DNA from: QPIN01 sp964535875
Lineage (GTDB): Bacteria; Pseudomonadota; Gammaproteobacteria; Methylococcales; Methylomonadaceae
NCBI GenBank assembly: GCA_964535875.1
Contig: CAZHUE010000039.1
Location: forward strand, 1 to 17,594
Direction: 5' to 3'
DNA: 17,594 nt
Below, in pieces: positions 5,869 through 14,684 of this stretch. The notes under the pieces were generated by a model, which ran no database searches, had not been told where the DNA came from, and was given only the letters and a program-made list of their open reading frames with translations. Within the stretch, counting starts at the first letter, position 1, and each line of letters opens with the position of its first letter. Both the position numbers and the translations under genes were made by a program.

Positions 5869-8517
5869 ATGTCAGAATCAGAATTCGCAAAAGAAATTAT
5901 ACCGGTTAATCTCGAAGACGAGATGAAGCAATCTTATCTTGACTATGCAATGAGTGTGATTGTAGGTCGAGCACTTCCTGATGTCCGGGATGGACTTAAA
6001 CCAGTGCATCGTCGTGTTTTATACGCAATGAATGTGCTGGGTAATGATTGGAATAAGCCTTATAAAAAATCGGCGCGTGTAGTCGGGGATGTTATTGGTA
6101 AATATCACCCGCATGGTGATACAGCAGTTTATGACACCATCGTTCGTATGGCACAGCCTTTTTCTATGCGCTATATGTTAATTGATGGACAAGGTAACTT
6201 TGGTTCTGTTGATGGCGACTCACCAGCGGCTATGCGATATACCGAAGTGCGCATGTCAAAAATTGCCCATCATATTTTAGCTGACCTTGATAAAGAAACG
6301 GTTGATTTTGTTGCCAACTATGATGAGTCTGAATCAGAACCATCAGTGATGCCAACGCGAATACCAACCTTATTAATAAATGGTTCTTCAGGTATTGCTG
6401 TTGGAATGGCAACTAATATACCACCGCACAATATTAATGAAGTTATTGGTGCTTGTTTAGCATTAATTACAAATCCTGAAAGTACCATTCAAGAATTGAT
6501 GCAACATATTCCTGGGCCTGATTTTCCTACCGCAGGTTTTATCAATGGGGCATCAGGTATTTATGAAGCTTATATGACTGGAAGAGGGCGAATTCATTTA
6601 CGTTCGCGGTGTCATTTTGAAGACAGGGGTGATGGAGGGAAACAGTCCATTATTGTGACTGAATTGCCATATCAGGTGAATAAAGCCCGATTGATTGAAA
6701 AAATAGCCGAATTAATTAAAGACGGTAAGATTGAAGGAATTACCGCTTTACGAGATGAGTCAGACAAGGATGGTATGCGCATGGTGATTGAATTGCGCAG
6801 GGGCGAAGTTGCAGAGGTTATGTTAAATAATCTTTATAAACAAACCCAATTACAGACAGTATTTGGCATCAACATGGTAGCTATTCGTGAAGGCCGCCCT
6901 TATTGCATGAATCTTAAGGAGATTATTTCTGCATTTATTGATCATCGGCGAGAAATAGTTACTCGTAGAACAATTTATAATTTACGCAAAGCGCGTGAAA
7001 GAGCGCATGTTTTAGAAGGCCTGGCCATTGCTTTAGCAAATATTGATGAAATGATTACATTAATCAAAACATCAAAAACACCAGCAGAAGCGAAACAAGG
7101 TTTATTAGCTAAAAATTGGGAGCTTGGCTTAGTTTCGGCATTACTGGAAGGCTCTGATCCAGAGCGTACTCGACCTGAAAGTTTGCCTGTTGAATTTGGT
7201 GCGCATGATGGGCTGTATAAATTATCCGAGGCACAAGCTCAAGCAATACTTGATTTACGGTTACATCGTTTAACAGGATTAGAGCAAGAAAAAATCGTTA
7301 AGGAATACAAAGTATTGCTTGAATCAATTGATGATTTATTAGATATTCTCGGTAGTGATATCAGGTTAATGGATGTAATTCGTGAAGAATTAGAAGAAAT
7401 TAGAACGCTTTATGCTGACGAGCGTCGCACTGAAATAATACAGGATCACTTAAATTTATCGGCCGAAGATTTAATTACCGAAGAAGATATGGTCGTGACT
7501 ATGTCCCATGAAGGCTATGTTAAATCACAGCCTTTAGGTGATTATCAAGCTCAGCGTAGAGGTGGTCGTGGTAAATCAGCAACCAAAACAAAAGAAGAAG
7601 ATTTTGTTGAAAAGCTGATTATTGCTAATACCCACGATACGATTTTATGTTTTTCATCATTAGGAAAAGTATACTGGCTAAAAGTATTTCATTTGCCTGT
7701 TGCAGGTAGAGGTTCTCGTGGTAAACCTTTTGTTAATTTACTATCGCTGGATAAAGGTGAAAAAATTAACGCGATGCTGACGGTGCGGGATTACGCGGAC
7801 GATAAATATATTTTTATGGCAACGGCAGCGGGAACTGTTAAGAAAACGCCATTAAAAGAATTTGAAAGGCAAAGAACTAACGGAAAAATTGCAATAGATT
7901 TGAGGGAAAATGATGAGCTAGTCGGTGTTGATGTAACTGATGGACAGCAAAACGTATTACTATTTAGTAGTGCAGGTAAAGCAAATTGCTTTAATGAGGG
8001 TGATGTGCGTTCTATGGGAAGAACTGCAACGGGCGTACGAGGTATGCGACTGCCAGAAGGTCAAAAAATAATTTCTTTGATTATTGCCGCAGAAGGTACG
8101 GTGTTAAATATCACCGAAAATGGCTATGGTAAAAGAACAAAGCTTGAACAATTTACTCAGCACAAACGCGGTGGAAAAGGAATGATTGCGATACAAACAT
8201 CTGAACGTAATGGCGGCGTTGTTGGTGCGTTATTAGTCAATGAAACGGATGAAATTATGTTGATTACTAGCGGTGGTGTGTTAGTTAGAACAAGAGTGAG
8301 TGAGATTTCTATTGTTGGACGTGTTACTCAAGGTGTCAGAGTGATTCGTCTTGATAAAGGTGAAAAAGTTGTCGGTGTAGATCGTGTGGATGGCCTGTCT
8401 GAAGAGGAAGAGGTCGAAGAAGGCTCAGGTGAACTAGAAGTGAGCGAAAATGTACAAACAGACCAGACAGAAAATAATAATTCAGAAGAAGATAATTCAG
8501 GAGAAGAGACAGAATAA
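5869..8517 (+). CDS. gyrA: DNA gyrase subunit A
   Basis: An 882-residue GyrA, close to E. coli length. With GyrB it introduces negative supercoils using a transient double-strand break held by the catalytic tyrosine Y124 (in AAMRYTE). Residues about 1-535 are the breakage-reunion domain and about 540-845 the DNA-wrapping beta-pinwheel domain. The GyrA box QRRGGRGK is present (around residue 565), as needed for true gyrase rather than topoisomerase IV. The tail is strongly acidic (Glu-rich, residues about 845-882). In the quinolone region the E. coli Ser83 position is Thr85 and the Asp87 position is Asp89; Thr there is native in Pseudomonas aeruginosa. The ATG has an AGGG six bases upstream. 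The stop overlaps serC as TAATG, so gyrA and serC are probably coupled. Confidence 0.98.
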   Translation: MSESEFAKEIIPVNLEDEMKQSYLDYAMSVIVGRALPDVRDGLKPVHRRVLYAMNVLGNDWNKPYKKSARVVGDVIGKYHPHGDTAVYDTIVRMAQPFSMRYMLIDGQGNFGSVDGDSPAAMRYTEVRMSKIAHHILADLDKETVDFVANYDESESEPSVMPTRIPTLLINGSSGIAVGMATNIPPHNINEVIGACLALITNPESTIQELMQHIPGPDFPTAGFINGASGIYEAYMTGRGRIHLRSRCHFEDRGDGGKQSIIVTELPYQVNKARLIEKIAELIKDGKIEGITALRDESDKDGMRMVIELRRGEVAEVMLNNLYKQTQLQTVFGINMVAIREGRPYCMNLKEIISAFIDHRREIVTRRTIYNLRKARERAHVLEGLAIALANIDEMITLIKTSKTPAEAKQGLLAKNWELGLVSALLEGSDPERTRPESLPVEFGAHDGLYKLSEAQAQAILDLRLHRLTGLEQEKIVKEYKVLLESIDDLLDILGSDIRLMDVIREELEEIRTLYADERRTEIIQDHLNLSAEDLITEEDMVVTMSHEGYVKSQPLGDYQAQRRGGRGKSATKTKEEDFVEKLIIANTHDTILCFSSLGKVYWLKVFHLPVAGRGSRGKPFVNLLSLDKGEKINAMLTVRDYADDKYIFMATAAGTVKKTPLKEFERQRTNGKIAIDLRENDELVGVDVTDGQQNVLLFSSAGKANCFNEGDVRSMGRTATGVRGMRLPEGQKIISLIIAAEGTVLNITENGYGKRTKLEQFTQHKRGGKGMIAIQTSERNGGVVGALLVNETDEIMLITSGGVLVRTRVSEISIVGRVTQGVRVIRLDKGEKVVGVDRVDGLSEEEEVEEGSGELEVSENVQTDQTENNNSEEDNSGEETE

Positions 8518-9599
8518 TGAGTAGAATTTTTAATTTTAGTGCAGGCCCCTCTACATTACCCGAGTCGGTGTTGTTAAAAGCACAGGAAGAAATGCTTGAT
8601 TGGTGTGGTACCGGTATGTCGGTGATGGAAATGAGTCATCGAGGTAAAGAATTCATGTCGATTGCAGAGGCGTTAAAAAGTGATTTAATTGAAATCCTCA
8701 ATATTCCAGCTAATTATAAGGTTTTGTTACTACAGGGAGGAGCAACAGGGCAGTTTGCTTTTATTCCACAAAATATTTTAAAAGATAAAGATAAAGCTTG
8801 TTATGTCAATACAGGCGCATGGTCAAGTAAGGCGGTAAAAGAAGCTCAAAAATATTGCAATGTAATCGTTTCTGCAAATGCTGAGCCATCTAAATTTACA
8901 GATATTCCTGCCTATTCTGACTGGAATGTAGATCAGCAAGCAGCCTATTTACACTACACAGATAATGAAACTATTCATGGTGTAGAATTTCCGGATATAC
9001 CTGAATTTGGTGATATTCCTTTGGTTTGTGATATGTCATCCAATATTTTGTCTCGATCAGTTGATGTGAGTAAATTTGGTATTATTTATGCCGGGTCACA
9101 AAAAAATATGGGTCCGGCTGGCGTGACTATTGTCATAGTAAGAGATGATTTGATTGGACATGCCGATAAAAATATTCCTTCTGTTTTTGATTATGCCCAA
9201 CAAGTTAAAAATGATTCTATGCTAAATACACCAGCAACTTATAACTGGTATTTAGTTGGGTTAGTTTTGAAGTGGGTAAAAGAAATAGGTGGGATTTTAA
9301 CAATGGAAAAAAATAATCAGAAAAAATCTGAAAGTTTGTATCAGGCCATTGAGCAGTCATCGTTATACACTAACCCGGTAAAAAAACAATTTCGCTCCAG
9401 AATGAATGTACCTTTTGTTTTAGAAAATGCTGAACTGGATAAAGCATTTTTAAGTCTTGCGACAGAAAATGGATTAAGTTCACTTAAAGGTCATCGAGCA
9501 GTCGGCGGTATGCGTGCGAGTATATATAATGCAATGCCTGAAGAAGGTGTGGTGGCTTTAATTGATTTTATGAAAGAATTTGAAAGAACCCATGGATAA
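8517..9599 (+). CDS. serC: Phosphoserine aminotransferase
   Basis: A 360-residue PLP-dependent class V aminotransferase. It converts 3-phosphohydroxypyruvate and glutamate to phosphoserine in serine synthesis, and in many gammaproteobacteria also acts in pyridoxal phosphate synthesis. The N-terminal signature FNFSAGPSTLP, the MEMSHRG segment and the GGATGQF phosphate-binding region are present. The PLP lysine is K196 in YAGSQKNMGPAG, equivalent to K198 of E. coli. C-terminal RMNVPF and GHRAVGGMRASIYNAMP are typical of SerC. Length is normal. Its ATG overlaps the gyrA stop by one base. pheA follows after 46 bp, matching the gyrA-serC-pheA order of pseudomonads. Confidence 0.97.
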   Translation: MSRIFNFSAGPSTLPESVLLKAQEEMLDWCGTGMSVMEMSHRGKEFMSIAEALKSDLIEILNIPANYKVLLLQGGATGQFAFIPQNILKDKDKACYVNTGAWSSKAVKEAQKYCNVIVSANAEPSKFTDIPAYSDWNVDQQAAYLHYTDNETIHGVEFPDIPEFGDIPLVCDMSSNILSRSVDVSKFGIIYAGSQKNMGPAGVTIVIVRDDLIGHADKNIPSVFDYAQQVKNDSMLNTPATYNWYLVGLVLKWVKEIGGILTMEKNNQKKSESLYQAIEQSSLYTNPVKKQFRSRMNVPFVLENAELDKAFLSLATENGLSSLKGHRAVGGMRASIYNAMPEEGVVALIDFMKEFERTHG

Positions 9600-9645
9600 A
9601 AATGGAACCGGAATGTTTTTCAATACCTCTTTATAGAAAAATGCG

Positions 9646-10008
9646 ATGGCAGATATAATCCCACTTTCAGAGCTGAGAGATAGAATTGATGCAATTGATA
9701 GTCAAATACTTCAATTGATAAATCAACGCGCATCTTGTGCATTAGACGTTGCTAGAACTAAAATTTCTGAAGGAGAGACAGGTTCATTTTATCGGCCTGA
9801 TCGAGAGGCATTGGTTTTGCGAAGTATTAAAGAGAAAAATCGTGGCCCACTGTCAAATGATACAGCTGCCCGCTTTTTTAGAGAATTAATGTCAGCTTGT
9901 TTAGCTCTAGAAAAGCCAATGGATATAGCTTTTTTAGGGCCAGAAGGCACATTTACTCAACAAGCAGCTTTTAAGCATTTGGTCAAACAGTCAATACGAT
10001 GCCAGTGA
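9646..10008 (+). CDS. pheA: Chorismate mutase/prephenate dehydratase, N-terminal fragment (frameshifted)
   Basis: The 5' part of pheA. Residues 1-90 form an AroQ-type chorismate mutase domain with the expected basic residues R11, R28 and K39, the YRPDRE segment (49-54) and the FFRELMSACLALE helix. From residue 92 the prephenate dehydratase domain starts (DIAFLGPEGTFTQQAAFKH), then the frame is lost after H111 and the last nine residues are out-of-frame sequence ending at TGA 10006-10008. The chorismate mutase part is complete, so this fragment could still have that activity, but the dehydratase is cut. No clear Shine-Dalgarno is seen before ATG 9646; an ATG at 9641 is out of frame. Confidence 0.88.
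   Translation: MADIIPLSELRDRIDAIDSQILQLINQRASCALDVARTKISEGETGSFYRPDREALVLRSIKEKNRGPLSNDTAARFFRELMSACLALEKPMDIAFLGPEGTFTQQAAFKHLVKQSIRCQ
9978..9980 (+). other. Frameshift site in pheA: one T missing from a T run
   Basis: Adding one T to the TTT at 9978-9980 makes the two halves read as KHFGQTVNTMPVTTINDIF, which fits the family pattern KHFG..V...P...I..VF with no gap. The repaired protein would be 361 residues, a normal P-protein length. The homopolymer position points to a sequencing or assembly error, or a recent slippage mutation. Confidence 0.85.
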
Positions 10009-10730
10009 CCACGATTAATGATATTTTTACAGAAGTAGAAAATCAACATTGTCAGTTTGGTGTCGTGCCAGTTGAAAACTCGACAGAAGGTGTGGTTACC
10101 CATACTTTAGATAGATTTGTTTCTTCGTCACTCAAAATTTGTGGTGAAGTAGAAATAAGAGTCCATCAAAATCTAATGGGACATATCAAAAAACGAAGTG
10201 ATGTGAACGAAGTTTTTTCACATCAGCAATCCTTGGCACAATGTCGTCAATGGCTAGATGCTCATTTGCCTCATGCAGAACGAATAGCCGTTAGTAGTAA
10301 TGCAGAGGCAGCAAGATTAGCTTCTGAAAGCCAGGACAAAATGGCGATTGCAGGTGAGGTCGCGGCAAATATTTATAAACTCAATATTCTAGAAAAGAAT
10401 ATTGAAGATGAATCTAATAATACGACACGCTTTCTTATTATTGGGCAGCAAGCACCTGCAGCTACAGGGTTAGATAAAACCTCCTTATTGGTATCTACTG
10501 GTAATCGTGCGGGTTCATTGCAAAACATATTAGAACCTTTTGCAAAACATGGGATTAGTATGTCGCATATTGAATCAAGGCCCTCAAAACAAGCACTTTG
10601 GGATTATGTTTTTTTTATAGATATTCTTGGGCATAAAGATGATGAAAATGTAAGTAGAGCGTTAGAGTCATTAAAAAAGCATGTTAACTGGTTAAATATT
10701 TTAGGTTCATACCCTAAAGCTGTTATTTAA
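9999..10730 (+). CDS. pheA: Prephenate dehydratase with ACT domain, C-terminal fragment of pheA (frameshifted)
   Basis: The 3' part of the bifunctional P-protein. It holds most of the prephenate dehydratase domain: FGVVPVENSTEGVV, the HQQSLAQCRQWL region and the catalytic TRF motif in NNTTRFLIIG. It ends with a regulatory ACT domain (about residues 160-243) containing the GxLxxxLxxF-type helix segment and the ESRPSK motif associated with phenylalanine binding. So the repaired enzyme would convert chorismate to phenylpyruvate under phenylalanine feedback. Homology extends upstream of ATG 9999 in this frame to about 9978, so this ATG is an internal codon and not a real gene start; no Shine-Dalgarno precedes it. 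hisC starts five bases after the stop. Confidence 0.9.
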   Translation: MPVTTINDIFTEVENQHCQFGVVPVENSTEGVVTHTLDRFVSSSLKICGEVEIRVHQNLMGHIKKRSDVNEVFSHQQSLAQCRQWLDAHLPHAERIAVSSNAEAARLASESQDKMAIAGEVAANIYKLNILEKNIEDESNNTTRFLIIGQQAPAATGLDKTSLLVSTGNRAGSLQNILEPFAKHGISMSHIESRPSKQALWDYVFFIDILGHKDDENVSRALESLKKHVNWLNILGSYPKAVI

Positions 10731-10735
10731 AGATT

Positions 10736-11842
10736 ATGGGCAATACCACTAAAATTTGTGACCTAGCTGTTCAAGGTGTACAAAAACTTGTTCCTTATGC
10801 ACCAGGAAAGCCGATTGATGAGTTGGAACGGGAGCTTGGCTTAACTCAAATTGTTAAACTAGCATCGAATGAAAACCCTCTAGGTCCAGGAAAAAAAGCT
10901 TTACTAGCGATTCAAAAAACATTGGTAGATCTTGCCAGATACCCCGATGGCAATGGTTTTTCTTTAAAAAGTGCGTTGGCAAAAAAACTGAATGTTTCAA
11001 CAAGCCAGATTACCTTGGGCAATGGTTCAAACGAGATTTTAGAATTAGTTGCACGTACTTTTTTAACGCCAGATTCAGAAGTTGTTTTTTCCCAACATGC
11101 ATTTGCTGTTTATCCATTAGTCACTCAAGCTGCTGGTGCAATTGCTAGAGTAGCGCCAGCATTAAAATTTGGTCATGATTTAGATGCAATGCTTGCCAGG
11201 GTAAATGCTAAAACGCGAATAATATTTATTGCAAACCCAAATAATCCAACGGGCACTTTGCTAAAAAAAGACATATTGCAAGATTTTATTAATGAATTAC
11301 CTGAAACTGTTGTTTGTGTACTTGATGAGGCTTACTTTGAGTTTGTTAACCAAACGTTAAGAATTGACTCAATAGAATGGCTTAACAACTTTCCAAACTT
11401 AATTATTACTCGTACTTTTTCAAAGGCTTATGGTTTGGCGGGGCTAAGGATGGGTTATGGTATTTCATCAATTGAGCTTGCTGATTTGCTTAATCGCGTA
11501 AGGCAACCTTTTAATAATAATATGTTGGCGTTGGCAGCCGCAGAAGCAGCACTGTCTGATGAAGATTATCTTACAGAAGCAATAACTAATAATAATCAAG
11601 GGATGGAATTCCTTACAGAAGAGTTTTCTGCGCTAGGATTGTCCTGGATTCCGTCTCACGGTAATTTTATATCTGTTGATTTACAACAATCATCAATACC
11701 TATTTATCAAGCTTTATTAAAAAAAGGAGTGATTGTTCGCCCTGTCGAAAATTATGAAATGCCTAATCATTTACGAATAAGCATAGGGACGGAGTTGGAA
11801 AACCAGTTTTTTATAGAGGCATTTAAAAAAGTTTTGACTTAA
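10736..11842 (+). CDS. hisC: Histidinol-phosphate aminotransferase (HisC2-type; possible aromatic aminotransferase role)
   Basis: A 368-residue PLP-dependent fold-type I aminotransferase. The start LVPYAPGKPIDELERELG, the KLASNENPLGPG segment, NPNNPTGT (168-174), the D197-E-A-Y substrate/PLP segment and the PLP lysine K230 in RTFSKAYGLAGLRMGYG are all typical of HisC. C-terminal IVRPVENYEMPNHLRISIG contains the conserved arginine that binds the substrate carboxylate. It lies between pheA and tyrA-aroA instead of in a his operon. In pseudomonads the HisC in this position is thought to serve aromatic amino acid synthesis as well, so specificity is uncertain. It starts five bases after pheA and its TAA overlaps the tyrA-aroA start (TAATG). 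Confidence 0.93.
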   Translation: MGNTTKICDLAVQGVQKLVPYAPGKPIDELERELGLTQIVKLASNENPLGPGKKALLAIQKTLVDLARYPDGNGFSLKSALAKKLNVSTSQITLGNGSNEILELVARTFLTPDSEVVFSQHAFAVYPLVTQAAGAIARVAPALKFGHDLDAMLARVNAKTRIIFIANPNNPTGTLLKKDILQDFINELPETVVCVLDEAYFEFVNQTLRIDSIEWLNNFPNLIITRTFSKAYGLAGLRMGYGISSIELADLLNRVRQPFNNNMLALAAAEAALSDEDYLTEAITNNNQGMEFLTEEFSALGLSWIPSHGNFISVDLQQSSIPIYQALLKKGVIVRPVENYEMPNHLRISIGTELENQFFIEAFKKVLT

Positions 11843-14031
11843 TGTTTAATAAAATTTGTATTATTGGTGTGGGGTTAATCGGTGGCTCCATTGCCAAGGC
11901 AGCACGAGCACAAGGTTTATGTCATCATATTGTTGCTTTTGGACGAAAAAAAGGGATAGAAAACCTGCGTACAGCGAAAAGACTTGGGGTTATAGATGAA
12001 TATTATTTTGATATGGAATCTGCAGTTCAAAGTGTTGATTGTGTCATTATTTGTACGCCTGTTGGCGTTATAGAACAAGTTTTTAGACAACTACAACCTT
12101 TTTGGAATAAACAGACTGTTTATACTGATGCAGGAAGCACAAAAGGAAGTGTTATTGATGCGGCACAAGTTGTGTTTTCAAAAGTTCCGAGTAATTTTAT
12201 TCCTGCACACCCGATAGCAGGTGCGGAAAATAGTGGAGTTGAAGCTTCGCGAGTTGATTTGTTTAATAACAAGCGTTTAATTGTTACACCTATCAATTCA
12301 TCTTGTCCTGAAGCTTTAAGTAAAATTATAAATTTTTGGAAGAAAATCGGCTCTCATGTTTCAGTGATGGATGTTGAACATCATGATGCTGTTTTAGCGG
12401 CTACCAGCCATTTGCCGCATGTCATTGCAATTGCATTGGTTGATTTATTAGGGGAAAAAGATAAACAGGGTGATATTTTTAAATATGCTGCGGGCGGGTT
12501 TAAAGATTTTACCCGCATTGCTTCCAGTGATCCAACTATGTGGCTGGATATTTGTCATGCGAATAAAAAGGAAATTATCCCTTTAATTCAGCAAATGCAA
12601 GCGGAGCTAAAAAATATTGAACATATGTTGGCTAATAATGAAAGCCAGCAACTTTTAGAGACTTTTACGCATGCCAGACAAGCTAGGCAACGTTTTCTTA
12701 ATCAATTTGATAATCATATGGCAGAATCAATTACATTTACTGTTCAACCAGGTGGAAGTTTACGCGGAGAAATACGTGTTCCAGGGGATAAATCAATGTC
12801 TCATCGGTCAATTATGCTTGGATCGTTAGCAGAAGGGACAACTCATGTGACCGGTTTTTTAAATGCGGAAGATGCGTTAGCTACGTTACAGGCTTTTCGA
12901 GCCATGGGTGTAGAAATTGAAGGGCCAGAAAATGGCAATGTCACTATTCATGGCGTAGGTAAACATGGCTTAAAAGAACCGAAAGACCCTTTGTATTTAG
13001 GTAATTCAGGAACATCAATGCGATTATTGAGTGGTTTGTTAGCAGGGCAAACTTTCAATACTATTTTGACTGGCGATAAATCTTTGTCATCAAGGCCCAT
13101 GAAGAGAGTGACGGATCCTTTGTTAACAATGGGTGCCAACATAAAAACTCAGACAGATGGTACAGCGCCACTGAATATTACTGGAACGGGTAATTTAAAA
13201 GGGATTAACTATATAATGCCAATGGCCAGTGCGCAGGTTAAATCGTGTTTATTATTGGCTGGAATGTATGCAAATGGTGAAACTATAGTGACGGAGCCAG
13301 CACCCACACGAGATCATACAGAAAGAATGCTAAATGGGTTTTTATATCCAGTAAGTCGTGAGGGTGATAAAGCCAGCATTAATTCAGAGGGTAAATTGCT
13401 TGCCGTTGATATTGATGTACCTAGTGATATTTCTTCTGCTGCTTTTTTTTTAGTAGGTGCGTCAATTGCCCCGGATTCTGATGTAACTTTAAAGCATGTA
13501 GGTGTTAATCCAACTCGAACGGGTATTATAGAAATACTCCGGTTAATGGGTGCAAAAATAGACGTTCTAAATGAAAGAACTGTTGGTGGCGAGCCAGTAG
13601 CAGATTTGAGAGTGGTTTCTAGCCAATTAAAAGGGATTGATATTCCTGAGGAATTAGTCCCTCTTGCGATTGATGAGTTTCCCGTGTTATTTGTTGCCGC
13701 AGCTTGTGCAGAAGGGCAGACAAAATTGACGGGAGCCAAAGAATTGCGAGTTAAGGAATGCGATCGCATTCAGGTAATGGCAGATGGGCTGAAAACTTTA
13801 GGTGTTGATGCTCAAACGACTGAAGATGGCATGATCATTCACGGTAAGCCAGTAGATTCAATCGGCGGTGGTGAGGTTGATTCTCATGATGATCATCGAA
13901 TAGCCATGTCTTTTTCTATTGCAGGGTTAAAAGCAACCGCTCCAATTACCATTAATGATTGTGAAAATGTAAATACATCATTTCCCGAGTTTCGAGAATT
14001 GGCAACAGAATTAGGTTTGAAATTAACATGA
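11842..14031 (+). CDS. tyrA-aroA: Fused prephenate/arogenate dehydrogenase and 3-phosphoshikimate 1-carboxyvinyltransferase (EPSP synthase)
   Basis: A 729-residue fusion. Residues 1 to about 290 are TyrA: the NAD(P)-binding Rossmann motif G9-V-G11-L-I-G14, the TDAGSTKG loop (95-102), H123 in HPIAGAENSG and SHLPHVIA (189-196). The rest is AroA, beginning near M293, with PGDKSMSHRS, LGNSGTSMR, RPMKRV, SAQVK, RDHTE, NPTRTG, and the C-terminal LRVKECDR and DDHRIAMS motifs. The GDKS/SAQVK/RDHTE/NPTR set is that of class II EPSP synthases rather than the E. coli class. Together the halves catalyse a late shikimate step and the committed tyrosine step. The fusion is known from Pseudomonas. It overlaps hisC by 1 nt and cmk by 4 nt. 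Confidence 0.95.
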   Translation: MFNKICIIGVGLIGGSIAKAARAQGLCHHIVAFGRKKGIENLRTAKRLGVIDEYYFDMESAVQSVDCVIICTPVGVIEQVFRQLQPFWNKQTVYTDAGSTKGSVIDAAQVVFSKVPSNFIPAHPIAGAENSGVEASRVDLFNNKRLIVTPINSSCPEALSKIINFWKKIGSHVSVMDVEHHDAVLAATSHLPHVIAIALVDLLGEKDKQGDIFKYAAGGFKDFTRIASSDPTMWLDICHANKKEIIPLIQQMQAELKNIEHMLANNESQQLLETFTHARQARQRFLNQFDNHMAESITFTVQPGGSLRGEIRVPGDKSMSHRSIMLGSLAEGTTHVTGFLNAEDALATLQAFRAMGVEIEGPENGNVTIHGVGKHGLKEPKDPLYLGNSGTSMRLLSGLLAGQTFNTILTGDKSLSSRPMKRVTDPLLTMGANIKTQTDGTAPLNITGTGNLKGINYIMPMASAQVKSCLLLAGMYANGETIVTEPAPTRDHTERMLNGFLYPVSREGDKASINSEGKLLAVDIDVPSDISSAAFFLVGASIAPDSDVTLKHVGVNPTRTGIIEILRLMGAKIDVLNERTVGGEPVADLRVVSSQLKGIDIPEELVPLAIDEFPVLFVAAACAEGQTKLTGAKELRVKECDRIQVMADGLKTLGVDAQTTEDGMIIHGKPVDSIGGGEVDSHDDHRIAMSFSIAGLKATAPITINDCENVNTSFPEFRELATELGLKLT

Positions 14032-14684
14032 CTGTACCTGTATTAACTATTGATGGACCAAGTGGTGCAGGAAAAGGCACTGTAAGTAGAGCCGTAGCGA
14101 AAAAAATGGGTTGGAATTATTTGGATAGTGGTTCTATTTATCGTTCCTTAGCCGTTGCTGTGTTGAAAGAAAAATGTGATGTTGCAGATGTGAATTCAGT
14201 TGCACAGATAGCGAAAACAATGGTTTTGGAATTTGAATGTGGTGATGAGCTTATTGTAAAACTTAATGGGCTGGATATAACGTCAGAACTTCCCTCTGAA
14301 ACAATAGCTAATAATGCGTCGATAGTGGCAACATACCCGGAAGTAAGAACAATATTGTTACAGAAGCAAAGAGATTTTCAAAAACCACCTGGGCTTGTTG
14401 CTGATGGTAGAGATATGGGAACAGTGGTTTTTCCTGATGCTTTAAATAAGGCGTATTTAACCGCTAGTGCTGAAGAAAGAGGGAAAAGAAGGTACAAACA
14501 GTTGTTAGAAAAAGGAATTAATGCTAATCTAGCAGAAATTTCTAAAGAGATTGAAGTTCGTGATCGTAGAGATCAGGAGCGTTCAACAGCACCGTTAAAA
14601 AAAGCGGATGATGCTCTTTATATTGACTCTTCTGATTTGCCGATTGAAAAGGTTATTGAAGAAGTGTTAAGTCTGGTTCGTTAG
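14028..14684 (+). CDS. cmk: Cytidylate kinase
   Basis: A 218-residue (d)CMP kinase that phosphorylates CMP and dCMP with ATP. The P-loop is G10-PSGAGKGT near the N-terminus, followed by the CMP-binding LDSGSIYR segment (32-39) and the DGRDMGTVVFPDA motif around residues 130-142. The RDRRDQERSTAPL segment near residue 182 contains the conserved arginines of the lid and substrate-binding region. The C-terminal YIDSSDLPIEKVIEEVL is typical. Length matches E. coli Cmk. Its ATG overlaps the tyrA-aroA stop as ATGA. rpsA follows after 155 bp, the conserved cmk-rpsA order. Confidence 0.97.
   Translation: MTVPVLTIDGPSGAGKGTVSRAVAKKMGWNYLDSGSIYRSLAVAVLKEKCDVADVNSVAQIAKTMVLEFECGDELIVKLNGLDITSELPSETIANNASIVATYPEVRTILLQKQRDFQKPPGLVADGRDMGTVVFPDALNKAYLTASAEERGKRRYKQLLEKGINANLAEISKEIEVRDRRDQERSTAPLKKADDALYIDSSDLPIEKVIEEVLSLVR

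Noticed and set aside
9970..10008. Programmed ribosomal frameshifting in pheA
   Set aside because: No slippery heptamer or following pseudoknot is seen, PheA is not known to use frameshifting, and a single missing T in a homopolymer explains the data fully.
9999..10730. Separate monofunctional prephenate dehydratase gene starting at ATG 9999
   Set aside because: Dehydratase homology begins in the upstream frame at about 9919 and continues in this frame from about 9979, before the ATG. There is no Shine-Dalgarno. The two pieces are one gene.
13314..13769. A 151-codon open frame antisense to the AroA part
   Set aside because: The sense strand encodes well-conserved EPSP synthase motifs across the whole stretch. 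The antisense protein is low-complexity Ser/Pro-rich with no ribosome binding site.
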